Shown: in pieces, positions 46,069 to 56,255 of the stretch | Position numbering within the stretch: the stretch's first letter is position 1 | Layout: every line of letters starts with the position of its first letter | From: Shimia sp. | GTDB taxonomy: Bacteria; Pseudomonadota; Alphaproteobacteria; Rhodobacterales; Rhodobacteraceae | Assembly: GCA_024224295.1 (NCBI GenBank) | Contig: JAAENN010000029.1 | Span: 1 to 64,000 of the forward strand | DNA length: 64,000 nt | Reading direction: 5' to 3' | Made by a program: the position numbers and the translations under genes | Notes under the pieces: model-generated | The model's input: only the letters and a program-made list of their open reading frames with translations | The model's database searches: none | Told to the model about the DNA's origin: nothing

Positions 46069-47367
46069 ATGGCCTATGTGGCTGACACAATTTTCGCTCT
46101 TGCAACGGCCCCCGGTAAAGCGGGGGTCGCTGTCGTTCGTGTGTCCGGAACGCGTGTGACTGAGACCGGTAGGGCGCTCTTTGGTGATCTGCCAAAACCG
46201 CGTTTCGCCGCCTTAAAACTACTGAAAGACAGTGAAGGCCGCCGTTTGGATCAGGCCTTAGTGCTCTATTTTGAAAAAGGCGGCAGCTTCACTGGTGAGG
46301 AAGTCTTAGAGCTGCACTTGCACGGCTCCACTGCGGTTGTGAATGCCGTCCTGCGTGAACTTTCGGAAATGAAAGGCTTGCGCCTAGCGGAAGCGGGCGA
46401 ATTTACACGCCGGGCATTGGAAAACGGCTGTCTTGACTTAGCCCAGGTCGAGGGCCTTGCAGATCTCATTGATGCAGAAACCGAAGCCCAACGGCGCCAG
46501 GCCTTGCGCGTTTTGTCTGGGGACCTCGGCACCCTTGCTGGAAAATGGCGCACGGACCTGATCCGCGCAGCAGCACTAATTGAAGCCACCATTGATTTCG
46601 CGGATGAAGACGTGCCAGTAGACGTGACTCCGGAAGTTACTGAACTTCTGTCTGGTGTGCGCACCCAGCTGGATACAGAAATCGCGGGGGTCGAAACCGC
46701 AGAACGTATCCGCACAGGGTTTGAGGTTGCCATTCTCGGCGCGCCCAATGTCGGCAAATCCACGTTGCTGAACGCACTTGCCGGCCGCGAAGCTGCGATT
46801 ACCTCTGAATATGCTGGTACCACACGCGACGTCATCGAAGTGCGTATGGAATTGAACGGATTACCCGTCACGCTATTGGACACAGCCGGCTTGCGCGAAA
46901 CCGATGATCATGTCGAAGGCATCGGTATTCAACGTGCCCGCGAACGAGCCAAGGCGGCGGATCTTCGGGTCTTTCTGACGTCGAAAGGGGAGGACCCGGA
47001 CTTCACACCTCTTTCAAACGACGTCATCCGTTCGGCTAAGGCGGATACGTTGAATGATCCGGAGCATGGCATTTCCGGAAAAACCGGGTTTGGTGTTTCC
47101 AAGCTTGTTGCGGAGATCACGGAGAAGCTTTCGGATCAGGCGGGTCAATCTGGTGTGGCCACGCGTGAACGCCACCGCATTGCGATGAAGCGTGCGTCGG
47201 AATCCCTGGATTCGGGTCGTGCCGTTCTCGCGCTGGGACCGGATCACTATGATATCGGTGCCGAAGAACTACGCACCGCGATTCGTGCTCTTGATTCCAT
47301 TGTCGGTCATGTCGATGTAGAGAATCTGCTGGATGAGATATTTTCGAGCTTCTGCATCGGAAAGTGA
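46069..47367 (+). CDS. mnmE: tRNA uridine-5-carboxymethylaminomethyl GTPase MnmE
   Basis: MnmE with MnmG modifies U34 of certain tRNAs, using formyl-tetrahydrofolate and GTP hydrolysis. N-terminal folate-binding domain ([19 protein letters not shown]), G1 [16 protein letters not shown]2 Thr in [14 protein letters not shown]3 [12 protein letters not shown], and the C-terminal CIGK that carries the reactive Cys are all present. The G4 motif, normally NKxD, reads AKAD (in [10 protein letters not shown]), which is unusual. 432 residues is slightly short. ATG 46069 is chosen over GTG 46066. The mnmG start follows after 14 bases. Confidence 0.95.
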   Translation: MAYVADTIFALATAPGKAGVAVVRVSGTRVTETGRALFGDLPKPRFAALKLLKDSEGRRLDQALVLYFEKGGSFTGEEVLELHLHGSTAVVNAVLRELSEMKGLRLAEAGEFTRRALENGCLDLAQVEGLADLIDAETEAQRRQALRVLSGDLGTLAGKWRTDLIRAAALIEATIDFADEDVPVDVTPEVTELLSGVRTQLDTEIAGVETAERIRTGFEVAILGAPNVGKSTLLNALAGREAAITSEYAGTTRDVIEVRMELNGLPVTLLDTAGLRETDDHVEGIGIQRARERAKAADLRVFLTSKGEDPDFTPLSNDVIRSAKADTLNDPEHGISGKTGFGVSKLVAEITEKLSDQAGQSGVATRERHRIAMKRASESLDSGRAVLALGPDHYDIGAEELRTAIRALDSIVGHVDVENLLDEIFSSFCIGK

Positions 47368-47381
47368 TTCAAATTTGAGGA

Positions 47382-49253
47382 GTGTTTCACGTGAAACATT
47401 TTGACGTCATTGTTGTGGGAGGTGGCCATGCTGGCGCAGATGCGGCGGCGGCCTCGGCTCGTATGGGCGCATCGACCGCGCTTGTGACCTTGAAAAGGTC
47501 TGGCATTGGCGTCATGTCCTGTAACCCAGCGATTGGAGGTTTGGGCAAAGGTCACCTTGTGCGAGAAGTCGATGCGCTTGACGGCGTCATGGGACGTATC
47601 GCCGACAAGGCTGGTATTCAGTTTCGCCTCCTAAACCGTCGCAAAGGGCCTGCCGTACAAGGTCCTCGTGCCCAATCCGATCGAAAAATCTATCGCACAG
47701 AAATGCTGGCGGAGATTGAATCCACGAAAAATCTATCTGTGATCGAAGGGGAAGCCACTGATTTCCGTATGGAAGGGACCGCGGTACGTGGTGTTATCCT
47801 CGCCGATGGATTAGAAATCTCGGCCCATGCTGTTGTTTTAACCACAGGCACATTCCTGCGTGGTGTTATCCATATCGGTGACGTCTCTCATTCCGGTGGA
47901 CGCATGGGGGATAACGCGTCGATAAAACTTGCCGACCGCATCGATAGTTTCGGGCTGCCGCTTGGGCGTTTGAAAACTGGTACACCGCCACGCTTGAACG
48001 GTAAGACCATTCGGTGGGATCTGCTCGATAGCCAACCGGGTGATGAAGAGCCGGTGATGTTCTCCTTCCTGAGTAAGAAGCCATCCGCGCGCCAGATCGC
48101 CTGTGGCATTACCCATACCAACGCCAAAACTCACGATATCATTCGTAACAACCTCGATCGCTCGGCAATGTATGGCGGTCATATTGATGGCGTAGGGCCG
48201 CGCTATTGTCCTTCTATTGAAGATAAGATCGTGCGCTTCGCGGATAAGGACTCACATCAGGTTTTCTTGGAACCTGAGGGCCTGGATGACGATACGGTTT
48301 ATCCCAATGGCATTTCCACCTCTTTGCCTGTTGATGTGCAAGAATCCTATGTGCGTTCAATTTATGGACTCGAAGACGTGGAGATTTTGCAGCCTGGCTA
48401 TGCGATCGAATATGATTATGTCGATCCGCGGGCACTGGACGCTGCTTTGGGTGTGAAAGGTGTTCCAGGCCTATTTCTTGCGGGGCAAATCAACGGCACC
48501 ACGGGATATGAGGAGGCGGCCGCCCAAGGCCTTGTGGCCGGTCTCAACGCGGCCTTGTCCGCTCAGGGCAAAGGAGCACATCATTTCAGTCGGTCTGATA
48601 GCTATATTGGTGTGATGGTGGATGATTTGATCACGCGCGGCGTGACGGAACCTTACCGCATGTTCACTTCGCGTGCGGAATTCCGTCTGTCTTTACGTGC
48701 CGACAATGCTGATCAACGTCTCACACCGATTGGCCAGGAATTGGGGTTGATCGGAGAAACACGCAAATCCGCTTTTGCTGAAAAGGCGGAAAAGCTTGTA
48801 TCAGGTAAGTCCCTCTTAGAGGAGAAGGCTTACACTCCCAAAGAAATTAACGCAGCGGGCATCTCGGTGAATCAAGACGGTAACCGTCGGACTGCGTTTC
48901 AGGTATTGGCTTTCCCCGAAGTCGGGTTTTCAGAGCTGACAGCTTTGAATAGGCATTTTGGAGATATTGACCCGGAAATTCAGGAACAACTTGATAGTGA
49001 CGCGCTTTATGCCAACTACATTGAGCGCCAAAAACGGGATGTTGAAGCTGTGCGGCGTGACGAAACGCAAATCATTCCGTCTGATTTTGATTTCGACGTT
49101 ATCGATGGACTTAGCAACGAGCTGAAGTTGAAGTTGAAGGCTGTACGTCCGTCCAATCTGGGGCAGGCCGGGCGGATCGATGGAATGACACCCGCTGCGT
49201 TGACCCTTCTACTTGCGAAGTTACGCCAGGCGAAGAAGGTGAAATCTGCATAA
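47382..49253 (+). CDS. mnmG: tRNA uridine-5-carboxymethylaminomethyl modification enzyme MnmG
   Basis: The 623-residue FAD-dependent partner of MnmE. FAD motif [21 protein letters not shown], then [17 protein letters not shown] and [18 protein letters not shown] are the family signatures; the C-terminal helical domain binds MnmE. The GTG start at 47382 opens the peptide [15 protein letters not shown]: the FHVKH is coded by a perfect parS site (47383-47398). A GTG at 47391 is an alternative start. The TAA stop overlaps the rsmG ATG. Confidence 0.96.
   Translation: MFHVKHFDVIVVGGGHAGADAAAASARMGASTALVTLKRSGIGVMSCNPAIGGLGKGHLVREVDALDGVMGRIADKAGIQFRLLNRRKGPAVQGPRAQSDRKIYRTEMLAEIESTKNLSVIEGEATDFRMEGTAVRGVILADGLEISAHAVVLTTGTFLRGVIHIGDVSHSGGRMGDNASIKLADRIDSFGLPLGRLKTGTPPRLNGKTIRWDLLDSQPGDEEPVMFSFLSKKPSARQIACGITHTNAKTHDIIRNNLDRSAMYGGHIDGVGPRYCPSIEDKIVRFADKDSHQVFLEPEGLDDDTVYPNGISTSLPVDVQESYVRSIYGLEDVEILQPGYAIEYDYVDPRALDAALGVKGVPGLFLAGQINGTTGYEEAAAQGLVAGLNAALSAQGKGAHHFSRSDSYIGVMVDDLITRGVTEPYRMFTSRAEFRLSLRADNADQRLTPIGQELGLIGETRKSAFAEKAEKLVSGKSLLEEKAYTPKEINAAGISVNQDGNRRTAFQVLAFPEVGFSELTALNRHFGDIDPEIQEQLDSDALYANYIERQKRDVEAVRRDETQIIPSDFDFDVIDGLSNELKLKLKAVRPSNLGQAGRIDGMTPAALTLLLAKLRQAKKVKSA
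47383..47398. other. parS: parS site 1
   Basis: Perfect 16-bp palindrome TGTTTCACGTGAAACA, the ParB-binding site of chromosomal ParABS systems. It covers the first codons of mnmG, about 3.3 kb right of the origin and 3.3 kb before parB. Confidence 0.95.
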
Positions 49254-49891
49254 TGTCTTGCCCTGAACACATCAAATCCCATTTGAATGTTTCACGTGAA
49301 ACATTGGACCGCCTGGAAACGCTTGCCGAACTCCTGGAAAAGTGGAATCCCCGCATCAACCTGGTCTCCAAATCCACAATTGACGATCTTTGGACCCGTC
49401 ATATTCTGGATTCCGTGCAAGTTCTGCGCAGTGCACCTGCCAAAGCGATACATTGGGTGGATATTGGCAGTGGCGGCGGCTTCCCAGGACTCGTGGTCGC
49501 GTTGATGTTTGATGAACCTGAGGCACCAGTAAAAGTCACGCTGATTGAAAGTGATCAGCGTAAATGTGCCTTCTTACGCACCGTGTTGCGTGAAACTGGC
49601 ACGAAATGCGTCGTTATCACGGAGCGTATTGAAAAAGCGGAACCGCAGAATGCGGATGTATTGTCCGCACGCGCGCTTGCCGATTTGTCTTTGCTTTGTG
49701 AGTTTGCGGAACGCCATATGCAGGTATCTGGTACTGCAATGTTCCCAAAAGGCGCACGTTGGCAAAAAGAGCTCAAATCTGCACAGGAATCGTGGTCATT
49801 TGATTGCGAAGTGGTAAAAAGTACCACAGACCCAGAAGCGGTCGTTCTGAAGATTGGAGAGCTCAAACGTGTCGGATCCCACACGCCCTAA
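49253..49891 (+). CDS. rsmG: 16S rRNA (guanine527-N7)-methyltransferase RsmG
   Basis: RsmG methylates G527 of 16S rRNA using SAM. The SAM site is [15 protein letters not shown] near residue 70, followed by [17 protein letters not shown] and the [12 protein letters not shown] region. 212 residues is normal. The start overlaps the mnmG stop (TAATG). A second parS lies in its early codons, read in a different frame from that in mnmG (N-V-S-R-E-T-L). It is followed immediately by parA. Confidence 0.94.
   Translation: MSCPEHIKSHLNVSRETLDRLETLAELLEKWNPRINLVSKSTIDDLWTRHILDSVQVLRSAPAKAIHWVDIGSGGGFPGLVVALMFDEPEAPVKVTLIESDQRKCAFLRTVLRETGTKCVVITERIEKAEPQNADVLSARALADLSLLCEFAERHMQVSGTAMFPKGARWQKELKSAQESWSFDCEVVKSTTDPEAVVLKIGELKRVGSHTP
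49288..49303. other. parS: parS site 2
   Basis: Perfect TGTTTCACGTGAAACA palindrome identical to site 1, within the rsmG coding region about 0.6 kb before parA. Confidence 0.95.
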
Positions 49892-50678
49892 AGGGCCCAA
49901 AATCATCGCAGTGGCCAACCAAAAGGGTGGCGTGGGCAAAACAACAACAGCCATCAACCTCGCCGCAGCGTTGGTTGAAGAGGGTTGCAAAGTTCTTTTG
50001 GTCGACTTGGACCCACAAGGAAACGCCTCTACTGGACTGGGCGTAGAGGTCGAGGATCGCACGCACACCACGTACGATCTTTTGACCGGGGATGTGGAGT
50101 TGGACGAAGTGATCCAGACCACCGAATCTGGAAATTTGTCGATTGTGCCTGCCACTGTTGACCTAAGCTCGGCAGATATTGAGCTGATGTCGAATGAAAA
50201 ACGCAGCTTTTTATTGCATGACGCGTTACGCCAGACCGCCATTGATAAATATGAGTTGGATTACATCCTTATTGATTGCCCACCATCGTTGAACCTTTTG
50301 ACGGTCAACGCCATGATAGCGGCCAACTCTGTGTTAATCCCCCTGCAAAGCGAGTTTTTCGCGTTGGAAGGCCTTTCGCAGCTCATGCTGACTGTGCGTG
50401 AGGTGCGTCAAACCGCAAATGCTGGCCTACGGATTGAAGGCATCGTCCTGACGATGTTTGATGCGCGCAACAACCTGTCCCAACAGGTTGAGCAGGACGC
50501 GCGTGACAATCTCGGCGACCTCGTGTTTGAAACCAAAATTCCGCGTAACGTCCGCGTGTCTGAGGCGCCATCTTTTGCTCAGGCGGTTCTGGACTACGAT
50601 CCAACCTCCAAGGGGGCAGAGGCCTATCGTGCGTTGGCCAAAGAACTGCTTGCCAATAACTTACAAGTCGCCGCGTAA
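49869..50678 (+). CDS. parA: Chromosome partitioning ATPase ParA
   Basis: A 269-residue deviant-Walker ATPase that drives origin segregation on nucleoid [23 protein letters not shown] carries the deviant Walker [14 protein letters not shown] and [16 protein letters not shown] the following motifs. The GTG at 49869 with GGAGAG upstream is preferred over TTG 49854. It overlaps the 3' end of rsmG and is followed by parB after 12 bases. Confidence 0.95.
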   Translation: MSDPTRPKGPKIIAVANQKGGVGKTTTAINLAAALVEEGCKVLLVDLDPQGNASTGLGVEVEDRTHTTYDLLTGDVELDEVIQTTESGNLSIVPATVDLSSADIELMSNEKRSFLLHDALRQTAIDKYELDYILIDCPPSLNLLTVNAMIAANSVLIPLQSEFFALEGLSQLMLTVREVRQTANAGLRIEGIVLTMFDARNNLSQQVEQDARDNLGDLVFETKIPRNVRVSEAPSFAQAVLDYDPTSKGAEAYRALAKELLANNLQVAA

Positions 50679-50690
50679 AGGAGAGCCAGC

Positions 50691-51584
50691 ATGGCCGATA
50701 AGAAAAAACAACGGGGTCTCGGTCGCGGACTGAGCGCCTTGATGGCGGATGTAACCGAAGAAACAACACGTCAGGACACAGAATCTGCGTCCCGTCGCGC
50801 GGATCTTGTGGTGCCAATTGAGCGGATTGAACCCAACCCAGATCAGCCAAGACGCGATTTTACACCTGAACAGCTTGAGGATCTTTCTAACTCTATCCGA
50901 GAAAAGGGTGTGATTCAGCCGCTGATCGTGCGGAAAAAGTCTGGAGATCGCTATGAAATTGTTGCCGGAGAGCGTCGTTGGCGTGCTTCTCAAATGGCGC
51001 AACTTCATGAGCTGCCCATTATTGTTCGCGACTACGACGACACCGAAGTTCTTGAAATAGCGATTATTGAGAACATCCAACGTGCGGATCTGAATCCGGT
51101 TGAAGAGGCGATGGGGTATCGTCAGCTGATGCAGAAGTTTGGCCACACGCAGGAAAAAGTTTCGGAAGCGCTCGGCAAAAGCCGGAGCCACATCGCCAAT
51201 CTCATGCGTCTGCTCAATCTGCCGGATGATGTGCAGGTCATGCTGCGTGAAGGCCAGCTGTCAGCGGGCCATGCCCGTGCACTGGTGACGTCGGACAATG
51301 CATCCGACTTGGCGCGCAAGGTGGTGAAAGACGGCTTGTCTGTGCGTCAGACCGAAAAACTGGCGAAAAAAACAGTCTCTCTCGTCGAGCAAAATAAAAA
51401 ATCGCGACCCAAGATCCACAAGGACGCTGATACAGTTGCTCTAGAAGGCGATCTTTCAGCAAATTTGGGTATGAAAGTTTCAGTAGATCACGTTTCTGGC
51501 GGCGAAAATGGAAAAATTACCATTGATTATCAATCACTTGATCAGTTGGATGAATTGTGCCGAATTTTAACGGCTACGAATTAG
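50691..51584 (+). CDS. parB: Chromosome partitioning protein ParB
   Basis: A 297-residue CTP-dependent DNA clamp that loads at parS. The N-terminus RGLGRGLSALMAD contains the ParA-stimulating arginine-rich start; the CTPase domain has RDFTPEQLEDLSNSI and the catalytic-region AGERRWRAS; the helix-turn-helix domain (about 135-200) includes VSEALGKSRSHIANLMRLL; a C-terminal dimerisation domain ends the protein. AAGGAGA precedes the ATG. Its 3' end overlaps the convergent ybaN gene by 11 bases. Confidence 0.96.
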   Translation: MADKKKQRGLGRGLSALMADVTEETTRQDTESASRRADLVVPIERIEPNPDQPRRDFTPEQLEDLSNSIREKGVIQPLIVRKKSGDRYEIVAGERRWRASQMAQLHELPIIVRDYDDTEVLEIAIIENIQRADLNPVEEAMGYRQLMQKFGHTQEKVSEALGKSRSHIANLMRLLNLPDDVQVMLREGQLSAGHARALVTSDNASDLARKVVKDGLSVRQTEKLAKKTVSLVEQNKKSRPKIHKDADTVALEGDLSANLGMKVSVDHVSGGENGKITIDYQSLDQLDELCRILTATN

Positions 51585-51927
51585 GCCGCGTCCAGATGAA
51601 AAAAAGTACCGCGCTCAAAACCACCATTTGAATGACCAAAACGGTGGTTTTGACGCCCACAACCAGAGAAATGCAAAAAACCACGAAAATAGACAGCGTC
51701 GCTGCCCTTTTTGCTGAAGGACGGATCGCGCCGTTGCTATTCCAGTCTTCGATCATGGGGCCAAAATTTTTGTGAGACAGAAGCCAGTTGTGCAGGCGTT
51801 CAGATGAACGTGCAAAACAGAAGGCGGCCAACAGCAAGAAAGGCACCGTTGGCAGGAGCGGCAAAACCACGCCAATCAGCGCAAGCGCGACACAGGTCAG
51901 TCCACAGATCAGCCAGATAACGCGCAT
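51574..51927 (-). CDS. ybaN: YbaN (DUF454) family inner-membrane protein
   Basis: A 117-residue membrane protein with an N-terminal hairpin of helices (VIWLICGLTCVALALIGVVL, VPFLLLAAFCFARSS) and a C-terminal one (ATLSIFVVFCISLVVGVKTT, VVLSAVLFFIWTR). The LPLLPTVPFLLLAA and FARSSERLHNWLL stretches define DUF454. Function is unknown. It is directly downstream of hemW on minus and overlaps parB at the 3' end. Confidence 0.88.
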   Translation of the reverse strand: MRVIWLICGLTCVALALIGVVLPLLPTVPFLLLAAFCFARSSERLHNWLLSHKNFGPMIEDWNSNGAIRPSAKRAATLSIFVVFCISLVVGVKTTVLVIQMVVLSAVLFFIWTRPNS

Positions 51928-53085
51928 TTAGTCCACCAACAATTCCGACAAAACTGAGTTAAGCACCATGCGCCCCTGCGGCAAGACGCGCAGCCGGGAA
52001 TTCTCAATTTCGATCATACCGATGTCCTGCAAGGTTGCGACACGTGTGCCCTCGATGGGCTTTCCGGCCATGCTCTCATACCGTTGCAGATCGACGCCTT
52101 CGCTCAAACGTAGGCCCATCATCAAAAATTCAGCGGCCTGATCTTCAAGGGAAACAGCTTCTTTCAGGTTTTCCCCGTTTCCAGTCTCGGCTTTTTCCAG
52201 CCACTTGTTTGGATTACGCCAGGTTTCGATTGCGTAGCGTTGACCATTGAGCGTCAACCGCGCATGTGCACCAGGACCAATCCCGGCATAGTCGCCATAG
52301 CGCCAGTAGATCTGATTGTGACGGGATTCAGAGCCTATTGCCGCGTAATTTGACACCTCGTAGGGCAACATGCCGGCGTCGGCGCAAATGTCTTGCGTCA
52401 CCTCATACATGTCCGCGGCCAGGTCATCTTCCGGCAATCCGCGCAGCTTGCCTCGGTTGTACCGGTCACCGAAGGCTGTCCCTTGTTCTATGGTCAGTTG
52501 ATAAAGTGACAGGTGGTCAATTGCCATGGAGAGCGCCTCGCGCAGCTCTCTTTGCCAATCCTGAAGTGTTTGGTCTTGCCGGGCATAGATTAAATCAAAA
52601 CTCACACGATCAAAAGTTTTACGCGCAATTTCAAAAGCTTGCTTGGCTTCATCCACTGAGTGAATGCGGCCCAATCGCTGCAAATCTCTATCATTTAGCG
52701 CCTGAATACCCATGGAAATCCGGTTCACACCACCATCACGAAAGGCGACAAAACGGCCAGACTCAACCGAACCAGGATTCGCCTCCAGTGTGATTTCCAT
52801 GTCGTTTGAAGTAGGCCAAAGGCGACGAATGCGCTCCAGGATGGCGGCAACCACCTCTGGATCCATCAAGCTTGGTGTGCCTCCGCCGAAGAATACGGTG
52901 TTTAGAACCCGGCCGGACGTTTCGGCAGCAACTCGATCCAGCTCGCCTAAATAGGCTCTAAGCCAGCGGGATTGATCAATTTCTCGGCTCACATGGCTGT
53001 TGAAATCGCAATAGGGGCATTTGGCCTGACAAAACGGCCAATGGATATACAGGCCAAAGCCCCCGTTTTGCCAATCCTCAGCCAA
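51928..53085 (-). CDS. hemW: Radical SAM protein HemW (heme chaperone)
   Basis: A radical SAM protein of about 385 residues with the cluster motif FCQAKCPYCDF (CxxxCxxC) in GLYIHWPFCQAKCPYC, followed by FFGGGTPSLMDP and the TLEANPGS strand. HemW was long called oxygen-independent coproporphyrinogen oxidase but lacks the extended N-terminus of HemN and acts as a heme chaperone in some bacteria. The start is not certain: TTG 53085 overlaps the rdgB stop and gives the conserved opening [10 protein letters not shown]; a GTG at 53121 would add 12 non-conserved residues. ybaN follows directly. Confidence 0.9.
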   Translation of the reverse strand: MAEDWQNGGFGLYIHWPFCQAKCPYCDFNSHVSREIDQSRWLRAYLGELDRVAAETSGRVLNTVFFGGGTPSLMDPEVVAAILERIRRLWPTSNDMEITLEANPGSVESGRFVAFRDGGVNRISMGIQALNDRDLQRLGRIHSVDEAKQAFEIARKTFDRVSFDLIYARQDQTLQDWQRELREALSMAIDHLSLYQLTIEQGTAFGDRYNRGKLRGLPEDDLAADMYEVTQDICADAGMLPYEVSNYAAIGSESRHNQIYWRYGDYAGIGPGAHARLTLNGQRYAIETWRNPNKWLEKAETGNGENLKEAVSLEDQAAEFLMMGLRLSEGVDLQRYESMAGKPIEGTRVATLQDIGMIEIENSRLRVLPQGRMVLNSVLSELLVD

Positions 53086-53689
53086 AACAGCCCGCCACAA
53101 AGGCTTTGAGCGCCCGTCCACGGTGGCTGATTTGGTTTTTCTCTTCTTTCGGCATCTCGGCGCAGGTCACATCATACCCATCTGGCCTAAACATCGGATC
53201 ATAACCAAACCCACCTTCGCCCCGAATGGGCCAGATAAGATCACCGGCCATCACGCCTTCAAATACCTCGTCATGCCCGTCGGGCCAGGCCAGCACCAAT
53301 GTGCAGCGGAACTGCGCAGAACGTGGTGCATCAGGACCTTTGGCGGTTATTTCATCATTGGCACGGATCATAGCCTTCATAAAGTCGCGGCCGTTGCCGG
53401 TCTCCGCCCAATCTGCGGTGTACACCCCGGGCGCACCGTCTAGTGCGTCGATGGTGATGCCGCTGTCGTCAGACAGGGCAGGGAGGCCAGTTGCCTTGGC
53501 GGCCGCATGAGCCTTGATGCGGGCGTTGCCTACAAAGGTATCTTCGGTTTCTTCCGGCTCCGGCAAATCCATGTCGCCCGCGCCAACAACCGACACGCCG
53601 TGCGGCGCGAGGATCTCGGTGATCTCGGCCAATTTGCCTGCGTTGTGGGTGGCGACCAGAAGCTGGTCGCCCTCAAACTTGCGCGTCAT
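53078..53689 (-). CDS. rdgB: Non-canonical purine NTP pyrophosphatase RdgB
   Basis: A 203-residue HAM1-fold house-cleaning enzyme that hydrolyses dITP/XTP. The signature [18 protein letters not shown] is at the N-terminus, [19 protein letters not shown] in the middle and [15 protein letters not shown] plus [10 protein letters not shown] at the end. It overlaps rph (ATGA) and hemW. Confidence 0.95.
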   Translation of the reverse strand: MTRKFEGDQLLVATHNAGKLAEITEILAPHGVSVVGAGDMDLPEPEETEDTFVGNARIKAHAAAKATGLPALSDDSGITIDALDGAPGVYTADWAETGNGRDFMKAMIRANDEITAKGPDAPRSAQFRCTLVLAWPDGHDEVFEGVMAGDLIWPIRGEGGFGYDPMFRPDGYDVTCAEMPKEEKNQISHRGRALKAFVAGCFG

Positions 53690-54399
53690 GCCGTGGCTGC
53701 CTGTTGCGCGGCTACCAACTCGGAAACACCCTTTTCTGCCAAATCTAGCAGCTCGTTCATCTGCGCACGGGAATAGGTGGAGCCTTCAGCCGACATCTGG
53801 GTTTCAATCATCTGACCGTTGGCCAGCATGATGAAGTTACCATCCACACCCGCTTCGCTGTCTTCTGGATAATCCAGATCAAGAACCGGCTGACCAGCAT
53901 AAATACCGCAAGACACGGCTGCGACTGGGGAAATGAGTGGGTCGGTGACAACATCGCCTGCCTTCATCAGCTTGTTCACCGCCAGACGCAGCGCCACCCA
54001 ACCCCCTGTGATGGACGCACAACGTGTGCCACCATCGGCTTGGATCACGTCACAGTCCACGGTGATCTGACGCTCACCCAGCGCCACGCGATCGACACCC
54101 GCCCGCAGGGAGCGGCCAATTAGGCGTTGAATTTCAACAGTCCGGCCACCCTGCTTGCCTGCAGTCGCCTCGCGACGCATGCGCGAAGAGGTCGAACGTG
54201 GCAGCATGCCATATTCTGCGGTCACCCAACCCAGGCCAGAGCCTTTGATGAATGGCGGAACACGTGCTTCCAGTGATGCGGTACAGAGGACATGGGTGTC
54301 GCCCATCTTGATTAAACAGGAGCCTTCCGCGTGTTTGGTCACATTGGTTTCAATTGAGACTTCACGCATTTCGTTAAGCTGACGGCCGGAGGGGCGCAT
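53686..54399 (-). CDS. rph: Ribonuclease PH
   Basis: A 237-residue phosphorolytic 3'-5' exoribonuclease that trims tRNA 3' ends. The opening [36 protein letters not shown] and [20 protein letters not shown] (phosphate and active-site region) are diagnostic. It is first in the rph-rdgB-hemW-ybaN operon and divergent from hrcA. Confidence 0.96.
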   Translation of the reverse strand: MRPSGRQLNEMREVSIETNVTKHAEGSCLIKMGDTHVLCTASLEARVPPFIKGSGLGWVTAEYGMLPRSTSSRMRREATAGKQGGRTVEIQRLIGRSLRAGVDRVALGERQITVDCDVIQADGGTRCASITGGWVALRLAVNKLMKAGDVVTDPLISPVAAVSCGIYAGQPVLDLDYPEDSEAGVDGNFIMLANGQMIETQMSAEGSTYSRAQMNELLDLAEKGVSELVAAQQAATA

Positions 54400-54464
54400 G
54401 GCAAATATCCTTTTTTAGGTTTGGGCTGGGGATAACCGCGGGATAAGGTTGGACGCAACCCCGA

Positions 54465-54493
54465 TTGACCTTTGCCTTTGAGGCTATTTTATT
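54465..54493 (+). promoter_or_regulatory. Possible sigma-70 promoter for hrcA-grpE
   Basis: TTGACC (54465-54470) and TTTATT (54488-54493) have a 17-base spacer and lie about 23 bases before the hrcA ATG. No CIRCE (TTAGCACTC inverted repeat) is seen. Confidence 0.35.
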
Positions 54494-54515
54494 GAGAGCA
54501 CAAAGGCACGGGCGA

Positions 54516-55580
54516 ATGACAGACAGTAGTACGATTCTCGCAGAAATGAATGACCGCAGCCGCGAGGTGTTTCGCCGCGTGGTGGAGGGCTATCTTGAAA
54601 CGGGTGATCCGGTAGGGAGCCGCACGCTGACCCGCACCCTGTCAGAGAGAGTCAGCGCCGCAACCATCCGAAATGTGATGCAGGACTTGGAGTTTCTTGG
54701 TCTTCTTGATAGCCCGCATGTCTCTGCTGGCCGTGTACCCACGCAACAAGGCCTGCGCATGTTTGTTGATGGTCTTTTGGAAGTGGGCGATCTGGATCAG
54801 GGAGACAGGCAAAAAATCGATGCGACACTGGGCGATGCCGACGCGGACGTGGGAAACATGCTTGATCGTGTGTCCACTGCGCTTTCCGGCGTGACGCAAG
54901 GCGCCTCACTTGTCTTGGCACCGAAACATGAAGCTCCAATCAAACACATCGAATTTGTTTCTCTAGGAGCAGACCGCGCACTTGTGGTGCTGGTCTTCGC
55001 TGATGGTCATGTGGAAAACCGACTGTTCACGCCGCCGCCAGGGCAAACGCCAAGCTCTATGCGCGAAGCAGCCAACTTTTTGAACGCAGTGGCAGAAGGC
55101 CGCACGCTGAGTGACTTGGGCAAAGCTGTGCATGAAGAGATCACTAAGCGCCGACAGGAAATTGACAGTCTTGCGGCTGACCTTGTGGAAAACGGCCTCG
55201 CGCTCTGGGCCAACGATGAGGGCCAACAGGAACGTTTGATCGTGCGGGGGCGCTCGAATCTGCTTGGCACCGATGAGGAAGAGCAGGATCTCGAACGTAT
55301 CCGCACCTTGTTTGATGACCTTGAACGAAAACGAGACATTGCTGATTTTCTCGAATTGGCGGAGCAAGGCGACGGCGTGCGCATTTTTATTGGCTCTGAG
55401 AACAAACTTTTTTCACTTTCGGGTTCCTCTTTGGTGGTGTCTCCCTATATGAACGCTGATCGAAAGATCGTGGGTGCTGTTGGGGTCATTGGACCCAAGC
55501 GCCTGAACTATGGACGCATCGTGCCGATCGTGGATTACACGGCACAACTGGTCGGTAAACTCATCACCGACCGCGGTTAG
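54516..55580 (+). CDS. hrcA: Heat-inducible transcription repressor HrcA
   Basis: A 354-residue repressor that binds CIRCE operators of groESL and related operons and responds to GroEL. The N-terminal winged helix has LNDRS-like opening MNDRSREVFRRVVEGYLETG and SERVSAATIRNVMQDLEFLG; the core domain ends with VVSPYMNADRKIVGAVGVIGPKR-type text (for example IGPKRLNYGRIVPIVDYTA). ATG 54516 is chosen over 54465. grpE follows after 9 bases, the usual hrcA-grpE pair. Confidence 0.95.
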   Translation: MTDSSTILAEMNDRSREVFRRVVEGYLETGDPVGSRTLTRTLSERVSAATIRNVMQDLEFLGLLDSPHVSAGRVPTQQGLRMFVDGLLEVGDLDQGDRQKIDATLGDADADVGNMLDRVSTALSGVTQGASLVLAPKHEAPIKHIEFVSLGADRALVVLVFADGHVENRLFTPPPGQTPSSMREAANFLNAVAEGRTLSDLGKAVHEEITKRRQEIDSLAADLVENGLALWANDEGQQERLIVRGRSNLLGTDEEEQDLERIRTLFDDLERKRDIADFLELAEQGDGVRIFIGSENKLFSLSGSSLVVSPYMNADRKIVGAVGVIGPKRLNYGRIVPIVDYTAQLVGKLITDRG

Positions 55581-55589
55581 AGGTGGATT

Positions 55590-56150
55590 ATGGCTGAGCC
55601 GAAAGACAACGAGTTTTTGGACGACATCGCAGATGCTGAAGCAGAAGAATTTGCTGCCAGCTTGGACGAACTTGAAGATGAAGCTGTTGAATTGGATGAG
55701 TTGCGCGCGGAACGCGACGAGTTAAAAGATCGTTGGATGCGGGCTTTGGCAGACGCGGAAAACGCGCGAAAGCGTGGCGATAAGGCCCGCCGCGAAGCGG
55801 AGCAATACGGTGGTTCCAAGCTGGCCCGCGACATGCTGCCTGTTTTTGACAACATGAAACGCGCCATTGAGGCAATCACAGAAGAGCAGAAAGAGGCTTC
55901 TGCTGCCCTAATCGAAGGCATCGAGCTCACCATGCGCGAGCTGCTGAAAACATTTGCGAAACATGGCATTGAGCTAATTTCGCCCGAGGTGGGTGATAAG
56001 TTTGACCCCAACGTGCACGAAGCCATGTTTGAGGCCCCTGTGCCGGGTACTAAATCCGGCGAGATCATTCAGGTGTCCGCCCAGGGGTTCATGTTGCATG
56101 ATCGCCTGCTGCGGGCCGCTCAAGTGGGTGTCAGCTCCAACCCGGGCTAA
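55590..56150 (+). CDS. grpE: Nucleotide exchange factor GrpE
   Basis: The 186-residue co-chaperone that releases ADP from DnaK. A long acidic N-terminal coiled coil (EEFAASLDELEDEAVELDEL to about residue 70) leads to the core beta domain with NFRKR-equivalent NARKRGDKARREAE and the C-terminal IIQVSAQGFMLHDRLLRAA. It lies behind hrcA and is ended by a clear terminator. Confidence 0.95.
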   Translation: MAEPKDNEFLDDIADAEAEEFAASLDELEDEAVELDELRAERDELKDRWMRALADAENARKRGDKARREAEQYGGSKLARDMLPVFDNMKRAIEAITEEQKEASAALIEGIELTMRELLKTFAKHGIELISPEVGDKFDPNVHEAMFEAPVPGTKSGEIIQVSAQGFMLHDRLLRAAQVGVSSNPG

Positions 56151-56173
56151 ACAGATCGCAAATTGCTTGCTAC

Positions 56174-56207
56174 AAAGCTCCCGTATTTTCGGGAGCTTTT
56201 CTTTTTT
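56174..56207 (+). terminator. Rho-independent terminator of hrcA-grpE
   Basis: A 10-bp perfect stem (56174-56183 with 56190-56199, AAAGCTCCCG/CGGGAGCTTT) with a 6-base loop, followed by TCTTTTTT. Confidence 0.88.
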
Positions 56208-56255
56208 GCGGGCCGTTAAAAATGGCCATGTGGACAGGTCGGGCCGTTGCGCATT

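Noticed and set aside
54400-54515. CIRCE element before hrcA
   Set aside because: No TTAGCACTC-type inverted repeat is present in the divergent region.
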